Origin: Scilla litardierei
Lineage: Eukaryota > Streptophyta > Magnoliopsida > Asparagales > Asparagaceae
Length of the DNA stretch: 64,000 nt
Assembly (NCBI GenBank): GCA_030789695.1
Contig: CM061141.1
Span: 322,013,938 to 322,077,937, forward strand
Direction: 5' to 3'
Part shown: positions 34,171 to 45,786 of the stretch, one piece after another
How positions within the stretch are numbered: position 1 is the stretch's first letter
Layout of the letters: every line of letters begins with the position of its first letter
Translations under genes and position numbers: made by a program
The notes under the pieces: model-generated
What the model was told of the DNA's origin: nothing
Database searches by the model: none
What the model saw: the letters and a program-made list of their open reading frames with translations, nothing else

Positions 34171-35038
34171 GAGTGATGATAGTTGCACCGCAACACTTTC
34201 TGATTTCACCGCACTTCTAAACGAACCGCATCAAAATCGTGTTATTTATTAATTCACCGTTATTTGTTTCATTTTTACCCTTTATGTAAACTTGAATTCA
34301 CCTCTCTCTATACTTCATTTTTTTGTTAATTTCACCGCAAAGCATCATCCTACTCCCTTCATTTTTTGAAGCTGTGGTTAATGGAGCCGTCGGAACCTGA
34401 GCAGGTCATGTTACTGGCAATCATACCTGCAAGGTGGTTGGCAAGGCTGCCCATGGGATAATAATCGCATAAAAATGTTTGGTTCTCTTGGAATACCTCA
34501 TAGGGACCAAGTGCTCGCACTGCCATCATAGGGCGGCCACCCTCTCCACCCTCTTCCCAAACTCCGTTGCCCTACGGACAGCCACCTTCCTGAACCTCTT
34601 GGTGATAACCGTTAATCCATCTAGAAGCACGACCTTCTCGATTAAGCCAAAGCTACTCTTGCCAATCACTTGCACGACGAACGCATCACTGCTCATGCCA
34701 AGCAAAGCACTTGCTTCCGCTTCCACCACTGTTAAATATGTTACTTTCAATATTTCATGGTTTTTTCAACCAGTTAATTCTAAATCATTTCTCTAAATTC
34801 ATCTCTCTCCAATCGTGGTAATCAAGCGGGCGACCAAACCGCGTGGTGATCCGGATCAGAGTGTGGCATCAAACAAATGGTCTCCATTGATCAAAATCAT
34901 AGTGGGATGGCGAAGTTTGTAAATAACTAACAATTTAAGAGTAATAATTAAAAACTAATTAAGGATAAATTGGTAATTTCTTAAAAATTAACATTTGCGG
35001 TAAATTTAGAAGAATATGCGGTGCATCTAACAACACTC
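34171..35038. mobile_element. MULE-like element with captured gene fragment (Pack-MULE candidate)
   Basis: 868 bp, flanked by the exact 9-bp duplication AAATAAAAA (34162-34170, 35039-35047). Ends are inverted: GAGTGATGATAGTTGCACCG against GAGTGTTGTTAGATGCACCG on the other strand, about 75% alike over some 40 bp. A 9-bp duplication with TIRs fits Mutator-like elements. There is no transposase. The middle holds a receptor-kinase-like fragment, which makes it a Pack-MULE candidate. It sits in the leader of element A. Confidence 0.75.
34430..34750 (-). pseudogene. Receptor-like kinase fragment captured in the MULE
   Basis: Frame 34750-34526 reads in part VIGKSSFGLIEKVVLLDGLT and VITKRFRKVAV. This resembles the start of the kinase domain of LRR receptor-like kinases: a Gly-loop (GKxSFG) and the strand with the ATP-binding Lys (VxxKR). 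Shifted frames further on give YYPMGSLANHLAG (about 34430-34475), like the hinge YEYYPMGSLSALLHG of the same proteins. Frameshifts separate the parts. No catalytic loop is present. The donor gene is unknown. Confidence 0.6.
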
Positions 35039-35261
35039 AAATAAAAATTCGATTTTTACTGTGTTCGTGATCTAAAACATGCATAAACAAGTTTTAGATC
35101 TAATAATTTGATGATTTATCTCTAGATTCGACGAATGGATCTAAACGACGGTTGATGAAGGATGCCATTTACGCTCCCCGTTGAGAAGAATATGATCTTC
35201 TTAAAACTGAGCGTTGGATGAAATCCCTCCTTGAGCGTTGTCGGCTTTTCCTACTAGCGTG

Positions 35262-35277
35262 ATCGTGCTGATAACGT
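35262..35277 (-). promoter_or_regulatory. Candidate primer site of element A
   Basis: After the 5' LTR the minus strand reads CGTTATCAGCACGATC. Element F has CGTTATCAGCACGAG at the same place, so it is conserved; an internal tRNA-Met match (half-tRNA priming) is my inference. Confidence 0.55.
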
Positions 35278-35396
35278 GTTGTGAAGGGAAAAGTAGAGTA
35301 ATAGGTGTAAGTGGTTAGGAGCCCCCCCACCCTCATATATATAGCTTTCAATGAATGTGTGGATACCCAATGGGCCTCATGGGCCTATTCATAACA
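35278..35396 (-). repeat. 5' LTR of element A
   Basis: 119 bp, matches 12446-12565 with about eight differences. Confidence 0.92.
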
Positions 35397-35401
35397 AAAA
35401 T

Positions 35402-36418
35402 AAAGTTTTTTAACAAGTGCATAGGAAAAAAATGCCTCCTCCTTCCGCTAACGTCCCAATTTCTATTGCATGTGTTTGATAATTTGTTTAAAATGGGCAT
35501 GTTTCTTTGCTTGAGAGGGGAATTTGGATTCTTGAGGAGTTGTGGAATCTTGGATTGAGAAAAGTAAACCTTTTTGTTTCCCTGTGCTTGAAAGTGGTGT
35601 GGAAAGTGAGTGTGAGAGTTTTTTGTGGGGCCTACTAAACTTTCTAGTGTTTCTTTGTGTTTGAATATTTTATGAGAATGTTTCATGTGGAGCCCAATCG
35701 TTTGAAATAATAAATTACTTGTAAGTATCGTAATTTAATTAATTTAAATTATTTTTAAGTTAAGTGAAAATTTTAATTATTATTTTATTAATGGAAATTA
35801 TAAATATAAGTAGAAAATATAAGTTATTATTTTTAATTAAAACTAAAGTATTTAATTAAAACTAAACTAATTAATTAACCGGTTTAATTAATTAAACCGA
35901 TTAATTAACACGGCATGTGAGAAGCGAACATTGCCCACGTGATTACTGTTTACTCCTCACCGAATGGGACAAATTTTGGACGCACCCTAATAAGACAAAT
36001 TTTGGACTGGTTTACTGTTGCAAAGCGAAAAAATTTAAATGAAAGCAAAAGGCGCGCTGCGATTCGCGGGGAGGAAGAGATACAATAAAATTTTGAGATT
36101 CTCGAGCGTAATCCGTGGATTTTCTGGGATTACGCTCCTGAGAATTTAGCTGCCAACGCAGAGCCACGTCGGATCCACCGATGCATTTTTTTCGATGGAA
36201 AATTGTGGACAAAAGAAACACACGCAGCAGAATCTTTGGTTGAGAATGGTAAATAGTGGATGAATAGTGTCATAAACAGTGATTTAGGCCCACTTTCTAC
36301 CCAACTCTCAATAAAGGAAACATGCCCTTAGTCTCGTATATTCTTCACATTTAGTTTTATCTAACCTTTTCTCATTCTACTGTGCCAGAGAAATAACAAA
36401 AAATTTAGCATTTGAAGT
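35402..36418. other. Intergenic, no gene seen
   Basis: AT-rich, with a TTAATTAATTAA-rich stretch at about 35850-35910. No domain or RNA gene recognised. Confidence 0.5.
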
Positions 36419-37028
36419 CATTCTCATGGACAAATTTTCAAAAAAAAAGACGAAAATTATAATTTGTTTGGACATCTACCAAATTCTATAATATTTATCA
36501 AAATCGACCAATTTTTGCCATGTGGGGGGAGTTGGATTTGACCGGGGTTGCGAATCCCGAAAAAATTGGAATCATGTGTGTGTTTTGAAATGTCGTGGGT
36601 TGCCAACCACGGTGAAAATGCAACTTTTTGAATAGTCCAGGGTTAACTAATGAAGGATTAGTAGGGATGGCAATGTGACATGCCCAATTAGAAGTCTAAT
36701 CGGACCTTAGGCATGCACATTACCATCCCAATCCGGGGTTGGCAACCATTGCCACTTGTTATGGGGCGACTATTCAAAAATGTGGCCTTGTTTTATTATT
36801 ATTATTTAGGTTTTGGTTCCAAAAAAATTTCCTAATATTCTTTAAAAATTACCATAAATATCAAAATATTGATAAACTAATGAAAATATTTTTTGTCAAT
36901 TTTTTTTGGATTATAGAATAGTATGTTTTGAAGCTAAAATTGCCTAAATTTTTTTAAATAGTAATTACACATATTAACAACGTTAGCCTCAAAACGTGCT
37001 ATAATGGTAGTCCAAATAATTTGACAAA

Positions 37029-37175
37029 TGTTATGAATCAACTACTGGGGGAGGAGCCCCCAGCTCTTTATTTATAGGCAATGGGGAGAATACAGATATG
37101 GGCTTACATTGATATGGGCCTATCTCTAAGATAGCCCAGAATCTAAACCAACACGGTTAATAACCGTTCACAACA
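37029..37175 (-). repeat. 3' LTR of element F
   Basis: 147 bp, ends TGTTATGAATC and GTTCACAACA on the plus strand. Polypurine tract GGATAAGGGGGAG follows at 37176-37188 on the minus strand. Confidence 0.92.
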
Positions 37176-37194
37176 CTCCCCCTTATCCAGCCAT

Positions 37195-37560
37195 AGGTGT
37201 GGACTCTGCTCGTGAATACTTCAGGATTCTGAGCAAAGAAGAGTCTCACATGGGGTGGATACTTCAGGATCCTGAGTTGGTGAGATTTGCCTCGTTAAAA
37301 CCTTTAGCTATGGAAAACCCAGTGGGAAAAACCATAGTTAAGGAAAAAGAGTACAAATGCTCTTTAACTCCCCCTGATTTGTACAAGTGACTCTGCTCAT
37401 GAACACTTCTGGATTCTGAGCGTCACAGAGGGGTGGATACTTCAGGATCCAGAGTTGATGTGATTTGCCTCATTAAAACCTTTGGCTATGGAAAACCCAG
37501 TGGGAAAAACCATAGCTAAGGGAAAAGAGTACAAATTCCCTCAACTCCCCCTGATCTGTA
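37195..37560 (-). repeat. Tandem duplication in the 3' region of F
   Basis: Two copies of about 180 bp (37195-37380 and 37385-37560), each with GGGTGGATACTTCAGGATCC, GCTATGGAAAACCCAGTGGG and CTCCCCCTGAT. Element A has one copy at 12690-12830. Confidence 0.8.
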
Positions 37561-37699
37561 AAAGCTCTTAGGCTTTCAGATCTATTAGGCTTATCTCATC
37601 ACTCCTATTTACAACATTCCGAAAATATACACAGATTACAAAGTTATCACAATTAAGCTGCTGCTGAATCCAGAAACTCTGGAGAGGTGTGCTAAGTAT

Positions 37700-40600
37700 C
37701 GTCGCCTCTGATGTGGTCTTCAGACTATGTGGTCAGCTCCACAATACCAGCCTCTATCCCAATCGTCACTGGGATGTGATGTACCAGCAGGCGCCCTCAA
37801 ATACACCATTGGTGTGGTGAGGATCTCGGAATGATAGGATGATGTCGCCTTCATAAATTGCTTTGCAGATCTGCAGTAGATGGCCATCCCACTGTGGTTA
37901 CCCGTTCTGTGATTTCTCAGTATAGGGACCGGACCTGTAACCTGCATTTGCATGAACATTGGAGGATGATACTTCATATTGTAAGTCCAAATCTTCGACC
38001 CTTGGAGGAAGCGCAGAAGGCTTAACTCCGGTCTAATGGCCCTTTTTAGGTGCCAACTATCTCTGGCTAATGAGTTTACTGCAATAGCTATATCGGGACG
38101 CGTGCAGTTAGCCAGGAGTGCCTGATTGCACTTAGATAAGGGACTTTAGGACCAGTTATATCCTCCCCCTCTTCCAGCGATCGGAAGGGTTCTTTTTGTA
38201 CATCCATTGAGTATACTACCGTAGGTGTACTTTGGATGTCAATGGTCCTTTTAATTTCTCCAACGCACTTCTGGGCGTTTGTAACAGGATTCTATGAGCC
38301 ATGACTTTATATTTGCCTAGGTCTTTCATTTCATGTTTAATAGTCAGGCTTGAACAGATGTTTCGGTTTTCTCTTTAGAAGATCCGATGAGATTTTAGTT
38401 GTTTACAACTATGATCTCTAATCCTGTTCTTTGCTTAGATGCAAAGACAACCCTCAGTAGGAATCATTGATTTGTCAGATGATTCTCTTGGTTGTACATT
38501 TATTTATTGTTTTTCTTTAATTGAATAGACGTCCCGAAGTCTATTCAAGCATTTAAGGAAATGTGGAAATTATCTTTACCAAGATATCCACGAAGGTATG
38601 CCGTCACAACATCCAATAACAGCATATCCAAAATTTTCCTTCGCCAAAATCGTAAGGTATTCGCTTTTGATAACTTAGGGAGACTGATGCATCATTTATG
38701 AGACAAGCTCATTTTAATTTGTTCGATCCCTAGTTTCAGCGAAATTTTCCTTGGGCTATAGGTTGTACCTTATAGCATACGATTTTGTATTTATTTTTTC
38801 TTATGTGTGCAATACTTTATTTTATCCACAGGTTTGACACCTTTTGGTGTCTGGACTTCAGGTCCGAACATTTCACGTTTCACAAGTGAGTCCAGCTCAT
38901 CTTTTATTGCCTCGTTCCACATTTGGCCAATCTCTACGTCTGCATACTAGCAACGGAGTGTGGAACGATAATTTATAAACATCATCGCTTTTGCGATGTA
39001 TATGGCAATATGATACGTGAATATATTGTCGACAATTTATGTTCTATCTGTCCATCACCTCCCCAGTACGTACAACATTTACTTTCAATTTCAGTTTTTC
39101 CCAGCAGTTCCTCTGCAGTGGATTCCGGGAAGGGTGAGGCGGTTCGGTTCGGTTTTTGGCTCGGCCTGGTTCGGTCCGGTTCGGTTTGGGCGGTTTGAGC
39201 AAACCGTGCTCACCCCTAGGTGAGGGTGTGGACAGGAGCTCATTGTCCTGTGGTTGTATTGTCTTAAGGTCTCCAGGAGTCTCTGTCCTTGGAGCCTAGT
39301 GGTCTGCCTCTCTTCTGTTGAGGATCAGCCACTTCTGCTGCTGGTGGATTGCATCCATTCTCGGGGATGTCAATCCTAGCTGGAGTTTTTGCAGCAGGGA
39401 TGTGTGATCTGACAATCTTCTGGTTGTCAGTAAATGAGTCCGGTAACTGGTGAACATTGTTTTATATGTAGAGGATCTTCAGGATCTCATTTTCACATTA
39501 TTTTGTTACTGGATCATGGTGGGTCAAACTTTTTGTATCCCACGTTATAATTTGCTTTGCACCAGATTTCTCAGTGTCTGGGCCTATTTTGGGGAAACTC
39601 GTCTCATCGAAATCACAGTCTTCAAGATGTGCCTTAAATACGTCCCCCGTTTGGGGTTCTAGGTATCTTATAATTGAGGGTGAGTCAAACCCTACATAGA
39701 TACGTAGGCGACGTTGAGGACCCATTTTTGTCCTCTGTGGTGGTGCGATGGGGATTTAAACTGCGTGACCGAAGATTCTCAGATGAGAAATGTTCGGTGG
39801 CATTCCATATGCAAGTTGCATTGGAGACTCTGACCTCCAGAGGGTCTTATTTTCATTTACGATGCAGCATGCAGAATTTGCATGTCCCCATGCATCCATA
39901 GGCAATCGGGATTTAATGGACGTTCAATCCATTGGAGTCTACTTTTCAGTGACTCTGCCGACCCATTTTGGGTATGAACATGCGGCACTTGTATGTTCAT
40001 TTTCTATTCCCGTTGCTTGGCAGTACTCTTGAATTGACTGGGAGGTATATTTCCCAACATTAACCAGACTTATTTTCTATATTTTATTGTCTGGGAAATG
40101 TGCCCGCAACATTTTTATTTTTGTGCCAATAGCTTTGGAAAAGCTAAGTTTGCGGGTCTGTAGTAGACACACATACGAATATTCTGAGGATGCATTTATC
40201 AGTACAATGAAGTACTGAAATAGCCCACTAGGGGGTGGATTTTATCCACATCTATCTCCTTATATTCTTTTTGAGGAAGCGTGGAGATTCTTTTTCAATT
40301 TTTCGTAGAAATGGCCTTGTAATTAGTTTTCCCTTATAGTAAGGGATGAGAGGAAATTTTCCCTTCTGAAGAATCTTCTGGTTCTTCAAGTCATACCCAT
40401 GGGATAAGATGCGGTGCATCGTCACTGATCCAGGGTGGCCAAGTCTATCATGCCAGTTTAAAAACTTGGCTGATTTCGGGCACTTCAGGTGCTCCGTTTA
40501 ATTTCGCTTCCTTTCTCCGAATCTTTGTATGGTTGAGGCCTATAAGGCTCTCAAAACGTTCAAGTATGGATTTTACTCCTTTTTCTTGAGACGTTACATA

Positions 40601-40870
40601 CAGTAATTTGTTTTTCATTTACATTTGATGTTTCCAAATGGAATCCGTTGAAACGGATGTCCTTGAAACTTAGAAAGTTTCTTTTGGAATTCGGAGAGAT
40701 TAGTGCATCCTTTATTTTTGTGTCATTTGGGGGCAACAGTGTTGCATTCCCTGGATCTTCAATATGGCCCTGATGTTGGGCTTTTATTGAGAGATCGTAT
40801 GTGTTTATTGTCTACTAATCAGTCATGAGAGCAGTTCATCTAAAAGATGAATCGTATAGGCACATGCATT
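37700..40870 (-). pseudogene. pol of element F, heavily decayed
   Basis: Only fragments are readable. Frame 37977-37720 covers an RNase H remnant. 39725-39498 is the integrase-RT linker (IYVGFDSPSIIRYLEPQTGD). Between them, and up to 40870, integrase and protease pieces can be matched to element A in changing frames. No catalytic site is in a clean frame. Confidence 0.8.
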
Positions 40871-40999
40871 TTCAGATAAACATTTTCATTCAAAACAAAT
40901 TACATAATTCAAAATGCTCTCATAACATAAATTATTCTCAAAACAAATTGCTAAGATAAAAATAAGGGCTAATCAAGCATGTCATCATTTTCGAAGTCG

Positions 41000-41931
41000 T
41001 CAGCTGTAAACTTGACTGGAGCATCAGAGGTCATCAGGTTTGTTTCAGCTTTATTTTTCCTTGTTCTCTTTATACAAATCCTGGAGATGCTGCGGAGTTT
41101 GGCACACTCTGGACTAGTGGCCTTTCATGCCACAGCTATGGCACTGGTCTTCCCATTCCCTCTTGGGTGGGGGTGCATCATCTCTATTTTTGTCATTTCT
41201 GCGCCACGTGAACTTCCGCTTACTTTCATTTCTTTGTTGCTGGACTTGGCCCCTAGCCCTTTTGTTCTGTCCCCCTTTCTGTGGTCTTTCTTTTCTTTTG
41301 TTGTCCCTCTTCTTTCGAGAAGAAGAGGCATTATGAGCTTCTGGGAGGGGGGCAGTGCCTGGGGGCGCATGTTGTGAGTGGCGAGGAGAAGCTCTCTGTT
41401 TTGTTCAGCCATGAGTAAACATGACAGCAGCTCAGAATACTTGGTGAACTTGCGTTCGCGGTATTGCTGCATGAGTATCGCATCTTTTTCATGGAAAGAC
41501 GTATACGTCTTTTCCAGCATGCGATCTTCTGAGACTTTCTCACCACACAACTTCAGGCGTGAGGTGATGCTAAAGAGTGCTGAGTTGTACTCAGCAATGG
41601 ACTTGAAGTCCTGCAGTCTCAGGTTCTCCCACTCATATCTCGCCCTTGGGAGTATAACATCTCTCTGATGTTTATACCTATCCTCAAGGGCGGTCCATAG
41701 CTCAAGTGGATCTTCGACCGTAAGGTACTCAGCCTTTAAGGTCTTGTCCACATGGCGGCGAATATAGATGATGGCTTGTGCCTTTTCTATATCGCTAACA
41801 TTTTCTTTTTCTGTCACAGCAGCAATGAGGGACTTAGCCCGCAGGTGAAACTTTACATCTAGCTGCCAGCTTAGATAGTTTCTACCTGATGCATCCAGCA
41901 CTTCGAAATCAACGCTTGTAATTTTAGCCAT
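41000..41931 (-). pseudogene. gag of element F, nearly intact
   Basis: The 268-residue frame 41931-41125 starts MAKITSVDFEVLDASGRNYL and holds the copia Gag core (SWQLDVKFHLRAKSL; DVILPRARYEWENL; FKSIAEYNSALFSI; LKLCGEKVSEDRML; YRERKFTKYSELL). A zinc knuckle CHSCGMKGH, stop, SRVC follows at about 41090-41135: CX2CX4HX4C with a TAG just after His, in a shifted frame. Gag would make particles and bind RNA. The lesions fall in the RNA-binding end, so the particle part is kept. Confidence 0.85.
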
Positions 41932-41939
41932 TTATCTAG

Positions 41940-43672
41940 CAGAGCACAAACATGCATGAATTAATATTTAATTAAAGAAAACATTTTCATGCGGAGGCAA
42001 TATTTAATGAAAAGCTAAATGCGTGGATCGGCCAGTCCCACAAGAAAGAGTCCAAAGTCCAAATTATACAAATTTGCAGCTTTAAAAGGAAAATACAACT
42101 TTGGAAACCCCGTGGGTCCCATATGATATCTCCAGCTTCAAACGTGGCCTCCGTCTCCATGGAAGTTGGTCTTCTTTCTTTGACATTTACATAAATTCCT
42201 CACTACAATTTCTCTCAAAAATAAAAGAAAAGTGCGGGAAATAAATTGTGGGACTTAAACAGCCGATCCAAAAACCACATTTAGCAATTCATGCAGAAAT
42301 ATTGTGCTCATCAACATTTTCATTCACAGACATCGCAGGCAGTTATATTCACATGAGGATAAAATATTTAATCACTTAATAATTATTGGACCACTGGGCA
42401 CCGTCATACACCGTTAGGTTAGGTGACTAACGGCAGAGCGGTCGCAGGATCTTCCTAATTATTAAGTTTTAAATATAATGCACAACCACACATATAATAT
42501 CCACATAATTTGCCAGAGATGTAAAGCATGTAAAAAAATCATTACGATGCAAGGGTTGTATAGTAAGTGGGTTTAATCAATCAAATTGATTAAGAGCCCA
42601 AAATAGACATTTTCGTTGTAGAAGGAAAATGGTTTTTCCTTTTCAAATCATCCCAAATAACCCCCAAAAGTCCCCAATATGCCCGATAATTGCCCCATAA
42701 TGTACCGTGATTTTTCACGAATTTATAGGCCCTCAAAACGCCCCTTTTTTAAATTGATTTTTAGTCCAAAAATATTTTAAGGCTTACTACTAGCCTTTGC
42801 ACGCCTTTTGGCATATCATTTTTTTTGAATTCGGCCTGCGGGCCTCAGGCCCGCAGGGAATTTTTTTTTGAATTCGGCCTGCGGGCCTGAAGCCCGCAGC
42901 CGACCTGCGGGCTTCAGGCCCGCAAGGAAATTTTTTTTGTTAAAAATGTTGGCCTGCGGGCCTGAAGCCCGCAGCCAGCCTGCGGGCTTCAGGCCCGCAG
43001 ATTTTTTTTGTGTAGAATTGGGCCGAAAAGCCCAATAGGGCTTAAGGGGGCGGCGGCTAGGGTTAGCCGCCGCCGCCCCCAATTCGCTGCCGTACTGGCG
43101 GTTGGGGGGCGGGGGGCACCGCCCCCCGCGGGGCGGTGGGGCAGCGGCGGGGGCCGCCCCCCCCCACTGGGGGGGGGGCGCGGCTGGCGTCGCCCCCCTT
43201 CTGCAGGGGGGGGCGCGGCGGGTGGCCGTCGCCCCCCTCTGCAGGGGGGGCGGGCGGCCACCGCCCCCCTCTTCTGGGGGGAGCGGCGTGGGGAAGGGGG
43301 GAGGCCGGCGGCAAAGCCGCCGGCGGGCAAAACTTAGGGTTTATACAAAATAGAACCCTAAAAATTTGATTTTTGGGATGAAAAATTCGTCGTTTTGGGC
43401 GATTAACAAAAACCCCATATCGATCTTGCGAGATCTAGGGGTGGGGCAATCATACGTATGATTAAAAATATCGTTTTTAGTGTTTTTACCTCTATATCCG
43501 TCCTCTGGATATAGCGACGGTTGCACGAAGCCCTACGCGGATGACGACGCTCGTTTGAGGAAGCCTTGCACCGCGCTCGTGGATCTCCCGTCTCCTCTCG
43601 CCTTCGCCTTCGCAACGAATGGAAAAAAAATTTGAGGAAAGAAAATTTTTTTAGAGGCTCGTGCTGATAACG
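41940..43672 (-). other. Leader of element F with GC-rich palindromic block
   Basis: Non-coding 1.7 kb between primer site and gag. 42830-43000 holds five GCGGGCCTGAAGCCCGC-type dyads. 43030-43325 is an extreme C/G block. Long open frames there (Pro/Gly/Arg-rich, both strands) reflect composition only. Candidate primer site CGTTATCAGCACGAG at 43658-43672 (minus). Confidence 0.75.
42830..43325. repeat. GC-rich dyad cluster in the leader of F
   Basis: Alternating GCCTGCGGGC and GCCCGCAG motifs form at least five short hairpins with T-runs between them, followed by a poly-C/poly-G block. It would fold strongly in RNA. Confidence 0.85.
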
Positions 43673-43821
43673 TGTTATGAATCAACTACTGGGGGAGGAG
43701 CCCCCAGCTCTTTATTTATAGGCAATAGGGGAGAATACAGATATGGGGTTACATTGATATGGGCCTATCTCTAAGATAGCCCAGAATCTAAACCAACTCC
43801 GGTTAATAACCGTTCACAGCA
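43673..43821 (-). repeat. 5' LTR of element F
   Basis: 149 bp, close to 37029-37175 with a few changes (for example CACAGCA for CACAACA at the end). Confidence 0.92.
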
Positions 43822-44184
43822 ACAAAAATTATGTTCATTAGTTTTCTAATATTTCGAAATTTATGTTAATTTTCAAAAAAAAATTAAGAAAATTTTTTCC
43901 CGAGCCGAAAACTAAAAAAATAATAAAAAACAAAGTCACATTCTCAAATTATAGTAGCCAACAAGTGGCAGGGGATTGGCAACATGGCCATTTCAAAAAG
44001 ATGCCAAGATGGTTGGTGTTGGCAACCCCGGCCAAATCCAACTCTGTTTAGTCCGTGTCGAATCACACAGAGTCGCTGACGTGACAAAAATTGACAAATT
44101 TTGGTAAATATTTTTGAATTTGGTTGATTTTTCGAATTATTTATAACGTTTTTCGTTTTGTTGAAAAATTTGTCCCATTTTCAT

Positions 44185-44935
44185 ATGCGGCCCCTAATTA
44201 TACCGGTACATACTCAAGCTTGAGCTTGTTGCAAGTTTTTTTATATTAAACAAATCAGGCTTGAACTAAATTATAAGCTAGTTTAAAAAAAAGAACGATA
44301 GCCAACAATTTAAATCTCATCTCGTTAAGCTTGATTTATAAAGTCCTTTCCTAAATTTGTGATGAGTAAATTTTGATGCGGATAAAATAATGAGCTATGT
44401 CTGCGGGGTCCACAAAAATAATACGTGTGAAAATTGCGGGTGTCGGTTGCATGGCGCACATGATTTCTTTTTTCTTTTTTCTTTTTTCTTTTTTTGATTC
44501 AGGGGAAAGCGGTAGAAGGCACGCACGGGCTCGATCTCGCGGCTCCCAAGAGGGAGCAAGGAGAGGCACTGCTGGAGCAATTGCTCCTTAGCTTCTTTTT
44601 CTTTTTTTCGACCTTCCTTTTCAACCTTTATTTGAGAATAATAAATATCATTGGACATTGCGATGGACAGACATATCATGATGTTGTAAATTATTTTCCA
44701 AAAAAAATATTGCAGACAAAAAAAATACATACCATGTGACCCTTTCTATTATGTGAAGAAGAATATAATATCAAAAAAGATATATCATGTATTGTATGAT
44801 ACCATTATTCTTTATTCATTGATTTGGATTCAACAAGACCAGGTGTTGTGCATGCTGCATTGCTATGTGATAACTACAATCAAACCAAGGATTTTACATT
44901 CATTAGCTGGTAGATATAGTAATTTTGACGAAGAC
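44185..44935. other. AT-rich intergenic, no gene seen
   Basis: Contains a TTTCTTTTTTC-type run at 44466-44496. Nothing with a domain. Confidence 0.5.
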
Positions 44936-44939
44936 GATG

Positions 44940-45060
44940 TGTAATCCTGCTGTTCCACTTTTTTTGATACATCAAAACGCAGGAATTGAACTCTCGACCT
45001 CTCATAAGAGATTGAGGACGAATACCACAAATCCAGTTGGTCGTTTTTCCACTTATTTTG
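44940..45060 (-). mobile_element. tRNA-derived SINE-like trace
   Basis: On the minus strand GGTCGAGAGTTCAATTCC (44999-44982) fits a Pol III B box, and TGGATTTGTGG (45035-45025) resembles an A box 25 bp before it. The stretch looks like the tRNA head of a plant SINE. No tail or duplication was resolved. Confidence 0.35.
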
Positions 45061-45069
45061 ATTGCTCTT

Positions 45070-45780
45070 GTCCATCCTAATTAATGACAAATGATACTTA
45101 AAAACAAGCATTTTGCTAATCACACCACAAAATGGCTGGTAGAGAGTAGATGAAGTCTTTTGCATGGACTCGAGTTAGGTAGCTAGCTATTATGTGCTTC
45201 TAAATGAATGCAACTAGATATGGGTTTTGAGCTTTAACAGTTAAAATATATGTGGTTTACTTTAGACACTAGAATAAAATTAATAAGGAGTTTTCGGACA
45301 TGAGAATAATGGGTATCATATGCTATATATGATATCTCCCTTATATACACATACGTGACGCATTCTACCCTACATAGTACATGTTCGGGGATAAAAACCA
45401 TAATGTGACATATTGTACCATGCGAAGGGGAATTTACTACGTGAGTACATGAGATAGATCTCTCATGTCATATAATACCCATTATTTTCTTTAGATATCC
45501 ACCTCCTAAATCTTCTTTATTTGAAAATTTACACCACAAATCTTTTATATTGTTCAAATGCCTTTCAAATCTTGTTAGTTTTGAAAAACTCCATTAAAGT
45601 AAACCACCATTAACTTTGTGAGTAGACATACACACATATCAAACTGCTTTTACACACATCCCATTCATTTACAAGTTTGCGATTCAAAATTAATTCTTTT
45701 TTAACATCTTCCCCACCAGTCACCATTGCCTCCTCATCCTCACGTTTGCACCAAAATTCTCTACCAAAATTCTAGGGAAT
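45070..45780. other. AT-rich intergenic, no gene seen
   Basis: No frame or repeat boundary recognised. Confidence 0.5.
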
Positions 45781-45786
45781 GTCGAT

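Larger units (their letters stand above)
12446..35396 (-). mobile_element. Copia element A, host of nested insertions
   Basis: Short LTRs at 12446-12565 and 35278-35396 and TSD AAAAT (12441-12445, 35397-35401) bound the element. Its own sequence is about 6.5 kb; the rest is element B (with C inside) at 16526-32092 and a MULE-like element at 34171-35038. Gene order on the minus strand is gag, protease, integrase, RT, RNase H, as in Ty1/copia. Coding frames are broken. It is related to element F at 37029-43821. Confidence 0.9.
37029..43821 (-). mobile_element. Element F: copia element with short LTRs
   Basis: LTRs 37029-37175 and 43673-43821, TSD ACAAA (37024-37028, 43822-43826). Gag is almost intact; pol is badly decayed. 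The linker MGPQRRLRIYVGFDSPSIIR and the leader/primer region match element A, so both belong to one lineage. F interrupts element G. Confidence 0.92.
36428..44175. mobile_element. Element G: long-TIR MULE-like element, split by element F
   Basis: The left arm 36428-36900 and right arm 43827-44175 are inverted copies (about 70-75% by eye) along some 350 bp; both start GGACAAATTTT and share a GCCGGGGTTGCCAAC-like stretch and TGCCACTTGTTG. The flanks CATTCTCAT (36419-36427) and CATTTTCAT (44176-44184) are a 9-bp duplication with one mismatch, fitting a Mutator-like foldback. About 950 bp excluding F. No transposase. Confidence 0.7.

Noticed and set aside
43008..43337. Pro/Gly/Arg-rich open frames on both strands in F
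   Set aside because: They are composition artefacts of a poly-C/poly-G block.
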